64,000 nt of DNA from positions 62,001-126,000 of the forward strand of contig NW_026870394.1 in NCBI RefSeq assembly GCF_963576545.1, read 5' to 3'. The stretch's first letter is position 1; every line of letters begins with the position of its first letter. This DNA is from Limanda limanda (taxonomy: Eukaryota; Chordata; Actinopteri; Pleuronectiformes; Pleuronectidae). Below the pieces are notes generated by a model. The model searched no databases and was not told the origin of the DNA. It saw only the letters and a list, made by a program, of their open reading frames with translations. Made by a program: the position numbers and the translations under genes. Positions 38,656 through 52,346 of this stretch are shown here, piece by piece.

Positions 38656-41068
38656 CAAGTCTCTCCGACCTTCACAAAAAAAGTTATTCAAGAATATCTC
38701 TTTCTCCTATGTGCTTTCATCCCTAACCCTAACCCTAACCCTTCCGAAAGTCGGAGAAGCTCAAGGATGGTACCGATCGATGCGCGCTACCCCATTTAGT
38801 GGGGGCAGAGCCTACTTGCAAGTCTCTCCGACCTTCACAAAAAAAGTTATTCAAGAATATCTCTTTCTCCTATGTGCTTTCATCCCTAACCCTAACCCTA
38901 ACCCTTCCGAAAGTCGGAGAAGCTCAAGGATGGTACCGATCGATGCGCGCTACCCCATTTAGTGGGGGTAGAGCCTACTTGCAAGTCTCTCCGACCTTCA
39001 CAAAAAAAGTTATTCAAGAATATCTCTTTCTCCTATGTGCTTTCATCCCTAACCCTAACCCTAACCCTTCCGAAAGTCGGAGAAGCTCAAGGATGGTACC
39101 GATCGATGCGCGCAACCCCATTTAGTGGGGGTAGAGCCTACTTGCAAGTCTCTCCGACCTTCACAAAAAAAGTTATTCAAGAATATCTCTTTCTCCTATG
39201 TGCTTTCATCCCTAACCCTAACCCTAACCCTTCCGAAAGTCGGAGAAGCTCAAGGATGGTACCGATCGATGCGCGCAACCCCATTTAGTGGGGGTAGAGC
39301 CTACTTGCAAGTCTCTCCGACCTTCACAAAAAAAGTTATTCAAGAATATCTCCTCAGATTTGGGGGAATTTCGTCGGTCGACCTCTTCCGAAGGTCGTAC
39401 AAGCTCGGGGATGGTACCAATCGATCCGCAGGACCCAAATTAGTCCAGATGCAACCACTTTCCAAGTCTCTCCGACCTTCACAAAAAAAGTTATTCAAGA
39501 ATATCTCTTTCTCCTATGTGCTTTCATCCCTAACCCTAACCCTAACCCTTCCGAAAGTCGGAGAAGCTCAAGGATGGTACCGATCGATGCGCGCTACCCC
39601 ATTTAGTGGGGGTAGAGCCTACTTGCAAGTCTCTCCGACCTTCACAAAAAAAGTTATTCAAGAATATCTCTTTCTCCTATGTGCTTTCATCCCTAACCCT
39701 AACCCTAACCCTTCAGAAAGTCGGAGAAGCTCAAGGATGGTACCGATCGATGCGCGCAACCCCATTTAGTGGGGGTAGAGCCTACTTGCAAGTCTCTCCG
39801 ACCTTCACAAAAAAAGTTATTCAAGAATATCTCCTCAGATTTGGGGGAATTTCGTCGGTCGACCTCTTCCGAAGGTCGTACAAGCTCGGGGATGGTACCA
39901 ATCGATCCGCAGGACCCAAATTAGTCCAGATGCAACCACTTTCCAAGTCTCTCCGACCTTCACAAAAAAAGTTATTCAAGAATATCTCTTTCTCCTATGT
40001 GCTTTCATCCCTAACCCTAACCCTAACCCTTCCGAAAGTCGGAGAAGCTCAAGGATGGTACTGATCGATGCGCGCTACCCCATTTAGTGGGGGTAGAGCC
40101 TACTTGCAAGTCTCTCCGACCTTCACAAAAAAAGTTATTCAAGAATATCTCCTCAGATTTGGGGGAATTTCGTCGGTCGACCTCTTCCGAAGGTCGTACA
40201 AGCTCGGCGATGGTACCAATCGATCTGCAGGACCCAAATTAGTCCAGATGCAACCACTTTTCAAGTCTCTCCGACCTTCACAAAAAAAGTTATTCAAGAA
40301 TATCTCTTTCTCCTATGTGCTTTCATCCCTAACCCTAACCCTAACCCTTCCGAAAGTCGGAGAAGCTCAGGGATGGTACCGATTGATGCGCGCTACCCCA
40401 TTTAGTGGGGGTAGAGCCTACTTGCAAGTCTCTCCGACCTTCACAAAAAAAGTTATTCAAGAATATCTCTTTCTCCTATGTGCTTTCATCCCTAACCCTA
40501 ACCCTAACCCTTCCGAAAGTCGGAGAAGCTCAAGGATGGTACCGATCGATGCGCGCAACCCCATTTAGTGGGGGTAGAGCCTACTTGCAAGTCTCTCCGA
40601 CCTTCACAAAAAAAGTTATTCAAGAATATCTCCTCAGATTTGGGGGAATTTCGTCGGTCGACCTCTTCCGAAGGTCGTACAAGCTCGGGGATGGTACCAA
40701 TCGATCCGCAGGACCCAAATTAGTCCAGATGCAACCACTTTCCAAGTCTCTCCGACCTTCACAAAAAAAGTTATTCAAGAATATCTCTTTCTCCTATGTG
40801 CTTTCATCCCTAACCCTAACCCTAACCCTTCCGAAAGTCGGAGAAGCTCAAGGATGGTACCGATCGATGCGCGCTACCCCATTTAGTGGGGGTAGAGCCT
40901 ACTTGCAAGTCTCTCCGACCTTCACAAAAAAAGTTATTCAAGAATATCTCTTTCTCCTATGTGCTTTCATCCCTAACCCTAACCCTAACCCTTCCGAAAG
41001 TCGGAGAAGCTCAAGGATGGTACCGATCGATGCGCGCAACCCCATTTAGTGGGGGTAGAGCCTACTTG

Positions 41069-41541
41069 CAAGTCTCTCCGACCTTCACAAAAAAAGTTAT
41101 TCAAGAATATCTCCTCAGATTTGGGGGAATTTCGTCGGTCGACCTCTTCCGAAGGTCGTACAAGCTCGGGGATGGTACCAATCGATCCGCAGGACCCAAA
41201 TTAGTCCAGATGCAACCACTTTCCAAGTCTCTCCGACCTTCACAAAAAAAGTTATTCAAGAATATCTCTTTCTCCTATGTGCTTTCATCCCTAACCCTAA
41301 CCCTAACCCTTCCGAAAGTCGGAGAAGCTCAAGGATGGTACCGATCGATGCGCGCTACCCCATTTAGTGGGGGTAGAGCCTACTTGCAAGTCTCTCCGAC
41401 CTTCACAAAAAAAGTTATTCAAGAATATCTCCTCAGATTTGGGGGAATTTCGTCGGTCGACCTCTTCCGAAGGTCGTACAAGCTCGGGGATGGTACGAAT
41501 CGATCCGCAGGACCCAAATTAGTCCAGATGCAACCACTTTC
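41069..41541 (+). repeat. B-A-B* composite module
   Basis: CGGGG subtype, the counterpart of 31111-31583 at an offset of 9958. Four A units follow. Confidence 0.9.
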
Positions 41542-43057
41542 CAAGTCTCTCCGACCTTCACAAAAAAAGTTATTCAAGAATATCTCTTTCTCCTATGTGC
41601 TTTCATCCCTAACCCTAACCCTAACCCTTCCGAAAGTCGGAGAAGCTCAAGGATGGTACCGATCGATGCGCGCTACCCCATTTAGTGGGGGCAGAGCCTA
41701 CTTGCAAGTCTCTCCGACCTTCACAAAAAAAGTTATTCAAGAATATCTCTTTCTCCTATGTGCTTTCATCCCTAACCCTAACCCTAACCCTTCCGAAAGT
41801 CGGAGAAGCTCAAGGATGGTACCGATCGATGCGCGCTACCCCATTTAGTGGGGGTAGAGCCTACTTGCAAGTCTCTCCGACCTTCACAAAAAAAGTTATT
41901 CAAGAATATCTCTTTCTCCTATGTGCTTTCATCCCTAACCCTAACCCTAACCCTTCCGAAAGTCGGAGAAGCTCAAGGATGGTACCGATCGATGCGCGCA
42001 ACCCCATTTAGTGGGGGTAGAGCCTACTTGCAAGTCTCTCCGACCTTCACAAAAAAAGTTATTCAAGAATATCTCTTTCTCCTATGTGCTTTCATCCCTA
42101 ACCCTAACCCTAACCCTTCCGAAAGTCGGAGAAGCTCAAGGATGGTACCGATCGATGCGCGCAACCCCATTTAGTGGGGGTAGAGCCTACTTGCAAGTCT
42201 CTCCGACCTTCACAAAAAAAGTTATTCAAGAATATCTCCTCAGATTTGGGGGAATTTCGTCGGTCGACCTCTTCCGAAGGTCGTACAAGCTCGGGGATGG
42301 TACCAATCGATCCGCAGGACCCAAATTAGTCCAGATGCAACCACTTTCCAAGTCTCTCCGACCTTCACAAAAAAAGTTATTCAAGAATATCTCTTTCTCC
42401 TATGTGCTTTCATCCCTAACCCTAACCCTAACCCTTCCGAAAGTCGGAGAAGCTCAAGGATGGTACCGATCGATGCGCGCTACCCCATTTAGTGGGGGTA
42501 GAGCCTACTTGCAAGTCTCTCCGACCTTCACAAAAAAAGTTATTCAAGAATATCTCTTTCTCCTATGTGCTTTCATCCCTAACCCTAACCCTAACCCTTC
42601 AGAAAGTCGGAGAAGCTCAAGGATGGTACCGATCGATGCGCGCAACCCCATTTAGTGGGGGTAGAGCCTACTTGCAAGTCTCTCCGACCTTCACAAAAAA
42701 AGTTATTCAAGAATATCTCCTCAGATTTGGGGGAATTTCGTCGGTCGACCTCTTCCGAAGGTCGTACAAGCTCGGGGATGGTACCAATCGATCCGCAGGA
42801 CCCAAATTAGTCCAGATGCAACCACTTTTCAAGTCTCTCCGACCTTCACAAAAAAAGTTATTCAAGAATATCTCTTTCTCCTATGTGCTTTCATCCCTAA
42901 CCCTAACCCTAACCCTTCCGAAAGTCGGAGAAGCTCAAGGATGGTACCGATCGATGCGCGCTACCCCATTTAGTGGGGGTAGAGCCTACTTGCAAGTCTC
43001 TCCGACCTTCACAAAAAAAGTTATTCAAGAATATCTCTTTCTCCTATGTGCTTTCAT

Positions 43058-43078
43058 CCCTAACCCTAACCCTAACTC
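43058..43078 (-). repeat. Telomeric cassette with a broken fourth tract
   Basis: Full length, but the last CCC reads CTC (substitution at 43077), so one of the four G3 tracts is interrupted on the - strand. It is the only substituted cassette I found. Confidence 0.88.
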
Positions 43079-43383
43079 TTCCGAAAGTCGGAGAAGCTCA
43101 AGGATGGTACCGATCGATGCGCGCTACCCCATTTAGTGGGGGTAGAGCCTACTTGCAAGTCTCTCCGACCTTCACAAAAAAAGTTATTCAAGAATATCTC
43201 TTTCTCCTATGTGCTTTCATCCCTAACCCTAACCCTAACCCTTCCGAAAGTCGGAGAAGCTCAAGGATGGTACCGATCGATGCGCGCTACCCCATTTAGT
43301 GGGGGTAGAGCCTACTTGCAAGTCTCTCCGACCTTCACAAAAAAAGTTATTCAAGAATATCTCTTTCTCCTATGTGCTTTCAT

Positions 43384-43398
43384 CCCTAACCCTAACCC
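43384..43398 (-). repeat. Contracted telomeric cassette
   Basis: Two hexamers plus CCC, in an A unit that also carries the GATGTGCG variant in its 40-bp block. Confidence 0.93.
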
Positions 43399-44290
43399 TT
43401 CCGAAAGTCGGAGAAGCTCAAGGATGGTACCGATCGATGTGCGCTACCCCATTTAGTGGGGGTAGAGCCTACTTGCAAGTCTCTCCGACCTTCACAAAAA
43501 AAGTTATTCAAGAATATCTCTTTCTCCTATGTGCTTTCATCCCTAACCCTAACCCTAACCCTTCCGAAAGTCGGAGAAGCTCAAGGATGGTACCGATCGA
43601 TGCGCGCTACCCCATTTAGTGGGGGTAGAGCCTACTTGCAAGTCTCTCCGACCTTCACAAAAAAAGTTATTCAAGAATATCTCTTTCTCCTATGTGCTTT
43701 CATCCCTAACCCTAACCCTAACCCTTCCGAAAGTCGGAGAAGCTCAAGGATGGTACCGATCGATGCGCGCTACCCCATTTAGTGGGGGTAGAGCCTACTT
43801 GCAAGTCTCTCCGACCTTCACAAAAAAAGTTATTCAAGAATATCTCTTTCTCCTATGTGCTTTCATCCCTAACCCTAACCCTAACCCTTCCGAAAGTCGG
43901 AGAAGCTCAAGGATGGTACCGATCGATGCGCGCTACCCCATTTAGTGGGGGTAGAGCCTACTTGCAAGTCTCTCCGACCTTCACAAAAAAAGTTATTCAA
44001 GAATATCTCTTTCTCCTATGTGCTTTCATCCCTAACCCTAACCCTAACCCTTCCGAAAGTCGGAGAAGCTCAAGGATGGTACCGATCGATGCGCGCTACC
44101 CCATTTAGTGGGGGTAGAGCCTACTTGCAAGTCTCTCCGACCTTCACAAAAAAAGTTATTCAAGAATATCTCTTTCTCCTATGTGCTTTCATCCCTAACC
44201 CTAACCCTAACCCTTCCGAAAGTCGGAGAAGCTCAAGGATGGTACCGATCGATGCGCGCTACCCCATTTAGTGGGGGTAGAGCCTACTTG

Positions 44291-44763
44291 CAAGTCTCTC
44301 CGACCTTCACAAAAAAAGTTATTCAAGAATATCTCCTCAGATTTGGGGGAATTTCGTCGGTCGACCTTTTCCGAAGGTCGTACAAGCTCGGGGATGGTAC
44401 CAATCGATCCGCAGGACCCAAATTAGTCCAGATGCAACCACTTTCCAAGTCTCTCCGACCTTCACAAAAAAAGTTATTCAAGAATATCTCTTTCTCCTAT
44501 GTGCTTTCATCCCTAACCCTAACCCTAACCCTTCCGAAAGTCGGAGAAGCTCAAGGATGGTACCGATCGATGCGCGCTACCCCATTTAGTGGGGGTAGAG
44601 CCTACTTGCAAGTCTCTCCGACCTTCACAAAAAAAGTTATTCAAGAATATCTCCTCAGATTTGGGGGAATTTCGTCGGTCGACCTCTTCCGAAGGTCGTA
44701 CAAGCTCATGGATGGTACGAATCGATCCGCAGGACCCAAATTAGTCCAGATGCAACCACTTTC
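44291..44763 (+). repeat. B-A-B* composite module
   Basis: CATGG subtype with the CCTTTTCC loop variant, matching 38183-38655 at an offset of 6108. Four A units follow. Confidence 0.9.
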
Positions 44764-46866
44764 CAAGTCTCTCCGACCTTCACAAAAAAAGTTATTCAAG
44801 AATATCTCTTTCTCCTATGTGCTTTCATCCCTAACCCTAACCCTAACCCTTCCGAAAGTCGGAGAAGCTCAAGGATGGTACCGATCGATGCGCGCTACCC
44901 CATTTAGTGGGGGCAGAGCCTACTTGCAAGTCTCTCCGACCTTCACAAAAAAAGTTATTCAAGAATATCTCTTTCTCCTATGTGCTTTCATCCCTAACCC
45001 TAACCCTAACCCTTCCGAAAGTCGGAGAAGCTCAAGGATGGTACCGATCGATGCGCGCTACCCCATTTAGTGGGGGTAGAGCCTACTTGCAAGTCTCTCC
45101 GACCTTCACAAAAAAAGTTATTCAAGAATATCTCTTTCTCCTATGTGCTTTCATCCCTAACCCTAACCCTAACCCTTCCGAAAGTCGGAGAAGCTCAAGG
45201 ATGGTACCGATCGATGCGCGCTACCCCATTTAGTGGGGGTAGAGCCTACTTGCAAGTCTCTCCGACCTTCACAAAAAAAGTTATTCAAGAATATCTCTTT
45301 CTCCTATGTGCTTTCATCCCTAACCCTAACCCTAACCCTTCCGAAAGTCGGAGAAGCTCAAGGATGGTACCGATCGATGCGCGCAACCCCATTTAGTGGG
45401 GGTAGAGCCTACTTGCAAGTCTCTCCGACCTTCACAAAAAAAGTTATTCAAGAATATCTCCTCAGATTTGGGGGAATTTCGTCGGTCGACCTCTTCCGAA
45501 GGTCGTACAAGCTCGGGGATGGTACCAATCGATCTGCAGGACCCAAATTAGTCCAGATGCAACCACTTTCCAAGTCTCTCCGACCTTCACAAAAAAAGTT
45601 ATTCAAGAATATCTCTTTCTCCTATGTGCTTTCATCCCTAACCCTAACCCTAACCCTTCCGAAAGTCGGAGAAGCTCAAGGATGGTACCGATCGATGCGC
45701 GCTACCCCATTTAGTGGGGGTAGAGCCTACTTGCAAGTCTCTCCGACCTTCACAAAAAAAGTTATTCAAGAATATCTCTTTCTCCTATGTGCTTTCATCC
45801 CTAACCCTAACCCTAACCCTTCCGAAAGTCGGAGAAGCTCAAGGATGGTACCGATCGATGCGCGCAACCCCATTTAGTGGGGGTAGAGCCTACTTGCAAG
45901 TCTCTCCGACCTTCACAAAAAAAGTTATTCAAGAATATCTCCTCAGATTTGGGGGAATTTCGTCGGTCGACCTCTTCCGAAGGTCGTACAAGCTCGGGGA
46001 TGGTACCAATCGATCCGCAGGACCCAAATTAGTCCAGATGCAACCACTTTCCAAGTCTCTCCGACCTTCACAAAAAAAGTTATTCAAGAATATCTCTTTC
46101 TCCTATGTGCTTTCATCCCTAACCCTAACCCTAACCCTTCCGAAAGTCGGAGAAGCTCAAGGATGGTACCGATCGATGCGCGCTACCCCATTTAGTGGGG
46201 GTAGAGCCTACTTGCAAGTCTCTCCGACCTTCACAAAAAAAGTTATTCAAGAATATCTCTTTCTCCTATGTGCTTTCATCCCTAACCCTAACCCTAACCC
46301 TTCCGAAAGTCGGAGAAGCTCAAGGATGGTACCGATCGATGTGCGCTACCCCATTTAGTGGGGGTAGAGCCTACTTGCAAGTCTCTCCGACCTTCACAAA
46401 AAAAGTTATTCAAGAATATCTCTTTCTCCTATGTGCTTTCATCCCTAACCCTAACCCTAACCCTTCCGAAAGTCGGAGAAGCTCAAGGATGGTACCGATC
46501 GATGCGCGCTACCCCATTTAGTGGGGGTAGAGCCTACTTGCAAGTCTCTCCGACCTTCACAAAAAAAGTTATTCAAGAATATCTCTTTCTCCTATGTGCT
46601 TTCATCCCTAACCCTAACCCTAACCCTTCCGAAAGTCGGAGAAGCTCAAGGATGGTACCGATCGATGCGCGCTACCCCATTTAGTGGGGGTAGAGCCTAC
46701 TTGCAAGTCTCTCCGACCTTCACAAAAAAAGTTATTCAAGAATATCTCTTTCTCCTATGTGCTTTCATCCCTAACCCTAACCCTAACCCTTCCGAAAGTC
46801 GGAGAAGCTCAAGGATGGTACCGATCGATGCGCGCTACCCCATTTAGTGGGGGTAGAGCCTACTTG

Positions 46867-49271
46867 CAAGTCTCTCCGACCTTCACAAAAAAAGTTATTC
46901 AAGAATATCTCCTCAGATTTGGGGGAATTTCGTCGGTCGACCTCTTCCGAAGGTCGTACAAGCTCGGGGATGGTACCAATCGATCCGCAGGACCCAAATT
47001 AGTCCAGATGCAACCACTTTCCAAGTCTCTCCGACCTTCACAAAAAAAGTTATTCAAGAATATCTCTTTCTCCTATGTGCTTTCATCCCTAACCCTAACC
47101 CTAACCCTTCCGAAAGTCGGAGAAGCTCAAGGATGGTACCGATCGATGCGCGCTACCCCATTTAGTGGGGGTAGAGCCTACTTGCAAGTCTCTCCGACCT
47201 TCACAAAAAAAGTTATTCAAGAATATCTCTTTCTCCTATGTGCTTTCATCCCTAACCCTAACCCTAACCCTTCCGAAAGTCGGAGAAGCTCAAGGATGGT
47301 ACCGATCGATGCGCGCTACCCCATTTAGTGGGGGTAGAGCCTACTTGCAAGTCTCTCCGACCTTCACAAAAAAAGTTATTCAAGAATATCTCTTTCTCCT
47401 ATGTGCTTTCATCCCTAACCCTAACCCTAACCCTTCCGAAAGTCGGAGAAGCTCAAGGATGGTACCGATCGATGCGCGCTACCCCATTTAGTGGGGGTAG
47501 AGCCTACTTGCAAGTCTCTCCGACCTTCACAAAAAAAGTTATTCAAGAATATCTCCTCAGATTTGGGGGAATTTCGTCGGTCGACCTCTTCCGAAGGTCG
47601 TACAAGCTCGGGGATGGTACCAATCGATCCGCAGGACCCAAATTAGTCCAGATGCAACCACTTTCCAAGTCTCTCCGACCTTCACAAAAAAAGTTATTCA
47701 AGAATATCTCTTTCTCCTATGTGCTTTCATCCCTAACCCTAACCCTAACCCTTCCGAAAGTCGGAGAAGCTCAAGGATGGTACCGATCGATGCGCGCTAC
47801 CCCATTTAGTGGGGGTAGAGCCTACTTGCAAGTCTCTCCGACCTTCACAAAAAAAGTTATTCAAGAATATCTCTTTCTCCTATGTGCTTTCATCCCTAAC
47901 CCTAACCCTAACCCTTCCGAAAGTCGGAGAAGCTCAAGGATGGTACCGATCGATGCGCGCTACCACATTTAGTGGGGGTAGAGCCTACTTGCAAGTCTCT
48001 CCGACCTTCACAAAAAAAGTTATTCAAGAATATCTCTTTCTCCTATGTGCTTTCATCCCTAACCCTAACCCTAACCCTTCCGAAAGTCGGAGAAGCTCAA
48101 GGATGGTACCGATCGATGCGCGCTACCCCATTTAGTGGGGGTAGAGCCTACTTGCAAGTCTCTCCGACCTTCACAAAAAAAGTTATTCAAGAATATCTCC
48201 TCAGATTTGGGGGAATTTCGTCGGTCGACCTCTTCCGAAGGTCGTACAAGCTCGGGGATGGTACCAATCGATCCGCAGGACCCAAATTAGTCCAGATGCA
48301 ACCACTTTCCAAGTCTCTCCGACCTTCACAAAAAAAGTTATTCAAGAATATCTCTTTCTCCTATGTGCTTTCATCCCTAACCCTAACCCTAACCCTTCCG
48401 AAAGTCGGAGAAGCTCAAGGATGGTACCGATCGATGCGCGCTACCCCATTTAGTGGGGGTAGAGCCTACTTGCAAGTCTCTCCGACCTTCACAAAAAAAG
48501 TTATTCAAGAATATCTCTTTCTCCTATGTGCTTTCATCCCTAACCCTAACCCTAACCCTTCCGAAAGTCGGAGAAGCTCAAGGATGGTACCGATCGATGC
48601 GCGCTACCCCATTTAGTGGGGGTAGAGCCTACTTGCAAGTCTCTCCGACCTTCACAAAAAAAGTTATTCAAGAATATCTCCTCAGATTTGGGGGAATTTC
48701 GTCGGTCGACCTCTTCCGAAGGTCGTACAAGCTCGGGGATGGTACCAATCGATCTGCAGGACCCAAATTAGTCCAGATGCAACCACTTTCCAAGTCTCTC
48801 CGACCTTCACAAAAAAAGTTATTCAAGAATATCTCTTTCTCCTATGTGCTTTCATCCCTAACCCTAACCCTAACCCTTCCGAAAGTCGGAGAAGCTCAAG
48901 GATGGTACCGATCGATGCGCGCTACCCCATTTAGTGGGGGTAGAGCCTACTTGCAAGTCTCTCCGACCTTCACAAAAAAAGTTATTCAAGAATATCTCTT
49001 TCTCCTATGTGCTTTCATCCCTAACCCTAACCCTAACCCTTCCGAAAGTCGGAGAAGCTCAAGGATGGTACCGATCGATGCGCGCTACCCCATTTAGTGG
49101 GGGTAGAGCCTACTTGCAAGTCTCTCCGACCTTCACAAAAAAAGTTATTCAAGAATATCTCCTCAGATTTGGGGGAATTTCGTCGGTCGACCTCTTCCGA
49201 AGGTCGTACAAGCTCGGGGATGGTACCAATCGATCTGCAGGACCCAAATTAGTCCAGATGCAACCACTTTC
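46867..49271 (+). repeat. Segment matching 2564-4962 at 44.3 kb distance
   Basis: B at 46867, 47511, 48155, 48636 and 49117 reproduce the spacing of 2564, 3208, 3852, 4333 and 4808, with a 6-bp shift explained by the contraction at 4553. The CCACATTTAG marker near 47964 matches 3661. The shifted poly-A of 2564 is absent at 46867, so that change came after the split. Confidence 0.8.
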
Positions 49272-51602
49272 CAAGTCTCTCCGACCTTCACAAAAAAAGT
49301 TATTCAAGAATATCTCTTTCTCCTATGTGCTTTCATCCCTAACCCTAACCCTAACCCTTCCGAAAGTCGGAGAAGCTCAAGGATGGTACCGATCGATGCG
49401 CGCTACCCCATTTAGTGGGGGTAGAGCCTACTTGCAAGTCTCTCCGACCTTCACAAAAAAAGTTATTCAAGAATATCTCTTTCTCCTATGTGCTTTCATC
49501 CCTAACCCTAACCCTAACCCTTCCGAAAGTCGGAGAAGCTCAAGGATGGTACCGATCGATGCGCGCTACCCCATTTAGTGGGGGTAGAGCCTACTTGCAA
49601 GTCTCTCCGACCTTCACAAAAAAAGTTATTCAAGAATATCTCTTTCTCCTATGTGCTTTCATCCCTAACCCTAACCCTAACCCTTCCGAAAGTCGGAGAA
49701 GCTCAAGGATGGTACCGATCGATGCGCGCTACCCCATTTAGTGGGGGTAGAGCCTACTTGCAAGTCTCTCCGACCTTCACAAAAAAAGTTATTCAAGAAT
49801 ATCTCTTTCTCCTATGTGCTTTCATCCCTAACCCTAACCCTAACCCTTCCGAAAGTCGGAGAAGCTCAAGGATGGTACCGATCGATGCGCGCTACCCCAT
49901 TTAGTGGGGGTAGAGCCTACTTGCAAGTCTCTCCGACCTTCACAAAAAAAGTTATTCAAGAATATCTCCTCAGATTTGGGGGAATTTCGTCGGTCGACCT
50001 CTTCCGAAGGTCGTACAAGCTCGGGGATGGTACCAATCGATCTGCAGGACCCAAATTAGTCCAGATGCAACCACTTTCCAAGTCTCTCCGACCTTCACAA
50101 AAAAAGTTATTCAAGAATATCTCTTTCTCCTATGTGCTTTCATCCCTAACCCTAACCCTAACCCTTCCGAAAGTCGGAGAAGCTCAAGGATGGTACCGAT
50201 CGATGCGCGCTACCCCATTTAGTGGGGGTAGAGCCTACTTGCAAGTCTCTCCGACCTTCACAAAAAAAGTTATTCAAGAATATCTCTTTCTCCTATGTGC
50301 TTTCATCCCTAACCCTAACCCTAACCCTTCCGAAAGTCGGAGAAGCTCAAGGATGGTACCGATCGATGCGCGCTACCCCATTTAGTGGGGGTAGAGCCTA
50401 CTTGCAAGTCTCTCCGACCTTCACAAAAAAAGTTATTCAAGAATATCTCTTTCTCCTATGTGCTTTCATCCCTAACCCTAACCCTAACCCTTCCGAAAGT
50501 CGGAGAAGCTCAAGGATGGTACCGATCGATGCGCGCTACCCCATTTAGTGGGGGTAGAGCCTACTTGCAAGTCTCTCCGACCTTCACAAAAAAAGTTATT
50601 CAAGAATATCTCTTTCTCCTATGTGCTTTCATCCCTAACCCTAACCCTAACCCTTCCGAAAGTCGGAGAAGCTCAAGGATGGTACCGATCGATGCGCGCT
50701 ACCCCATTTAGTGGGGGTAGAGCCTACTTGCAAGTCTCTCCGACCTTCACAAAAAAAGTTATTCAAGAATATCTCTTTCTCCTATGTGCTTTCATCCCTA
50801 ACCCTAACCCTAACCCTTCCGAAAGTCGGAGAAGCTCAAGGATGGTACCGATCGATGCGCGCAACCCCATTTAGTGGGGGTAGAGCCTACTTGCAAGTCT
50901 CTCCGACCTTCACAAAAAAAGTAATTCAAGAATATCTCCTCAGATTTGGGGGAATTTCGTCGGTCGACCTCTTCCGAAGGTCGTACAAGCTCGGGGATGG
51001 TACCAATCGATCCGCAGGACCCAAATTAGTCCAGATGCAACCACTTTCCAAGTCTCTCCGACCTTCACAAAAAAAGTTATTCAAGAATATCTCTTTCTCC
51101 TATGTGCTTTCATCCCTAACCCTAACCCTAACCCTTCCGAAAGTCGGAGAAGCTCAAGGATGGTACCGATCGATGCGCGCTACCCCATTTAGTGGGGGTA
51201 GAGCCTACTTGCAAGTCTCTCCGACCTTCACAAAAAAAGTTATTCAAGAATATCTCTTTCTCCTATGTGCTTTCATCCCTAACCCTAACCCTAACCCTTC
51301 CGAAAGTCGGAGAAGCTCAAGGATGGTACCGATCGATGCGCGCTACCCCATTTAGTGGGGGTAGAGCCTACTTGCAAGTCTCTCCGACCTTCACAAAAAA
51401 AGTTATTCAAGAATATCTCTTTCTCCTATGTGCTTTCATCCCTAACCCTAACCCTAACCCTTCCGAAAGTCGGAGAAGCTCAAGGATGGTACCGATCGAT
51501 GCGCGCAACCCCATTTAGTGGGGGTAGAGCCTACTTGCAAGTCTCTCCGACCTTCACAAAAAAAGTAATTCAAGAATATCTCTTTCTCCTATGTGCTTTC
51601 AT

Positions 51603-51617
51603 CCCTAACCCTAACCC
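51603..51617 (-). repeat. Contracted telomeric cassette
   Basis: Two hexamers plus CCC, in an A unit whose head carries GTAATTC. It is repeated exactly 5325 bp downstream at 56928, so it predates that duplication. Confidence 0.93.
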
Positions 51618-52346
51618 TTCCGAAAGTCGGAGAAGCTCAAGGATGGTACCGATCGATGCGCGCTACCCCATTTAGTGGGGGTAGAGCCTACTTGCAAGTC
51701 TCTCCGACCTTCACAAAAAAAGTTATTCAAGAATATCTCTTTCTCCTATGTGCTTTCATCCCTAACCCTAACCCTAACCCTTCCGAAAGTCGGAGAAGCT
51801 CAAGGATGGTACCGATCGATGCGCGCTACCCCATTTAGTGGGGGTAGAGCCTACTTGCAAGTCTCTCCGACCTTCACAAAAAAAGTTATTCAAGAATATC
51901 TCTTTCTCCTATGTGCTTTCATCCCTAACCCTAACCCTAACCCTTCCGAAAGTCGGAGAAGCTCAAGGATGGTACCGATCGATGCGCGCTACCCCATTTA
52001 GTGGGGGTAGAGCCTACTTGCAAGTCTCTCCGACCTTCACAAAAAAAGTTATTCAAGAATATCTCTTTCTCCTATGTGCTTTCATCCCTAACCCTAACCC
52101 TAACCCTTCCGAAAGTCGGAGAAGCTCAAGGATGGTACCGATCGATGCGCGCTACCCCATTTAGTGGGGGTAGAGCCTACTTGCAAGTCTCTCCGACCTT
52201 CACAAAAAAAGTTATTCAAGAATATCTCTTTCTCCTATGTGCTTTCATCCCTAACCCTAACCCTAACCCTTCCGAAAGTCGGAGAAGCTCAAGGATGGTA
52301 CCGATCGATGCGCGCAACCCCATTTAGTGGGGGTAGAGCCTACTTG

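Larger units (their letters stand above)
29831..42970 (+). repeat. Paired segments at 9958-bp offset (29.8-32.9 and 39.8-42.9 kb)
   Basis: Seven successive B units (29831, 30149, 30630, 31111, 31429, 32236, 32717) recur at 39789, 40107, 40588, 41069, 41387, 42194 and 42675. The match stops before the B at 33361. Within the second segment, 38501-39943 also resembles 41387-42829 at an offset of 2886. Confidence 0.82.
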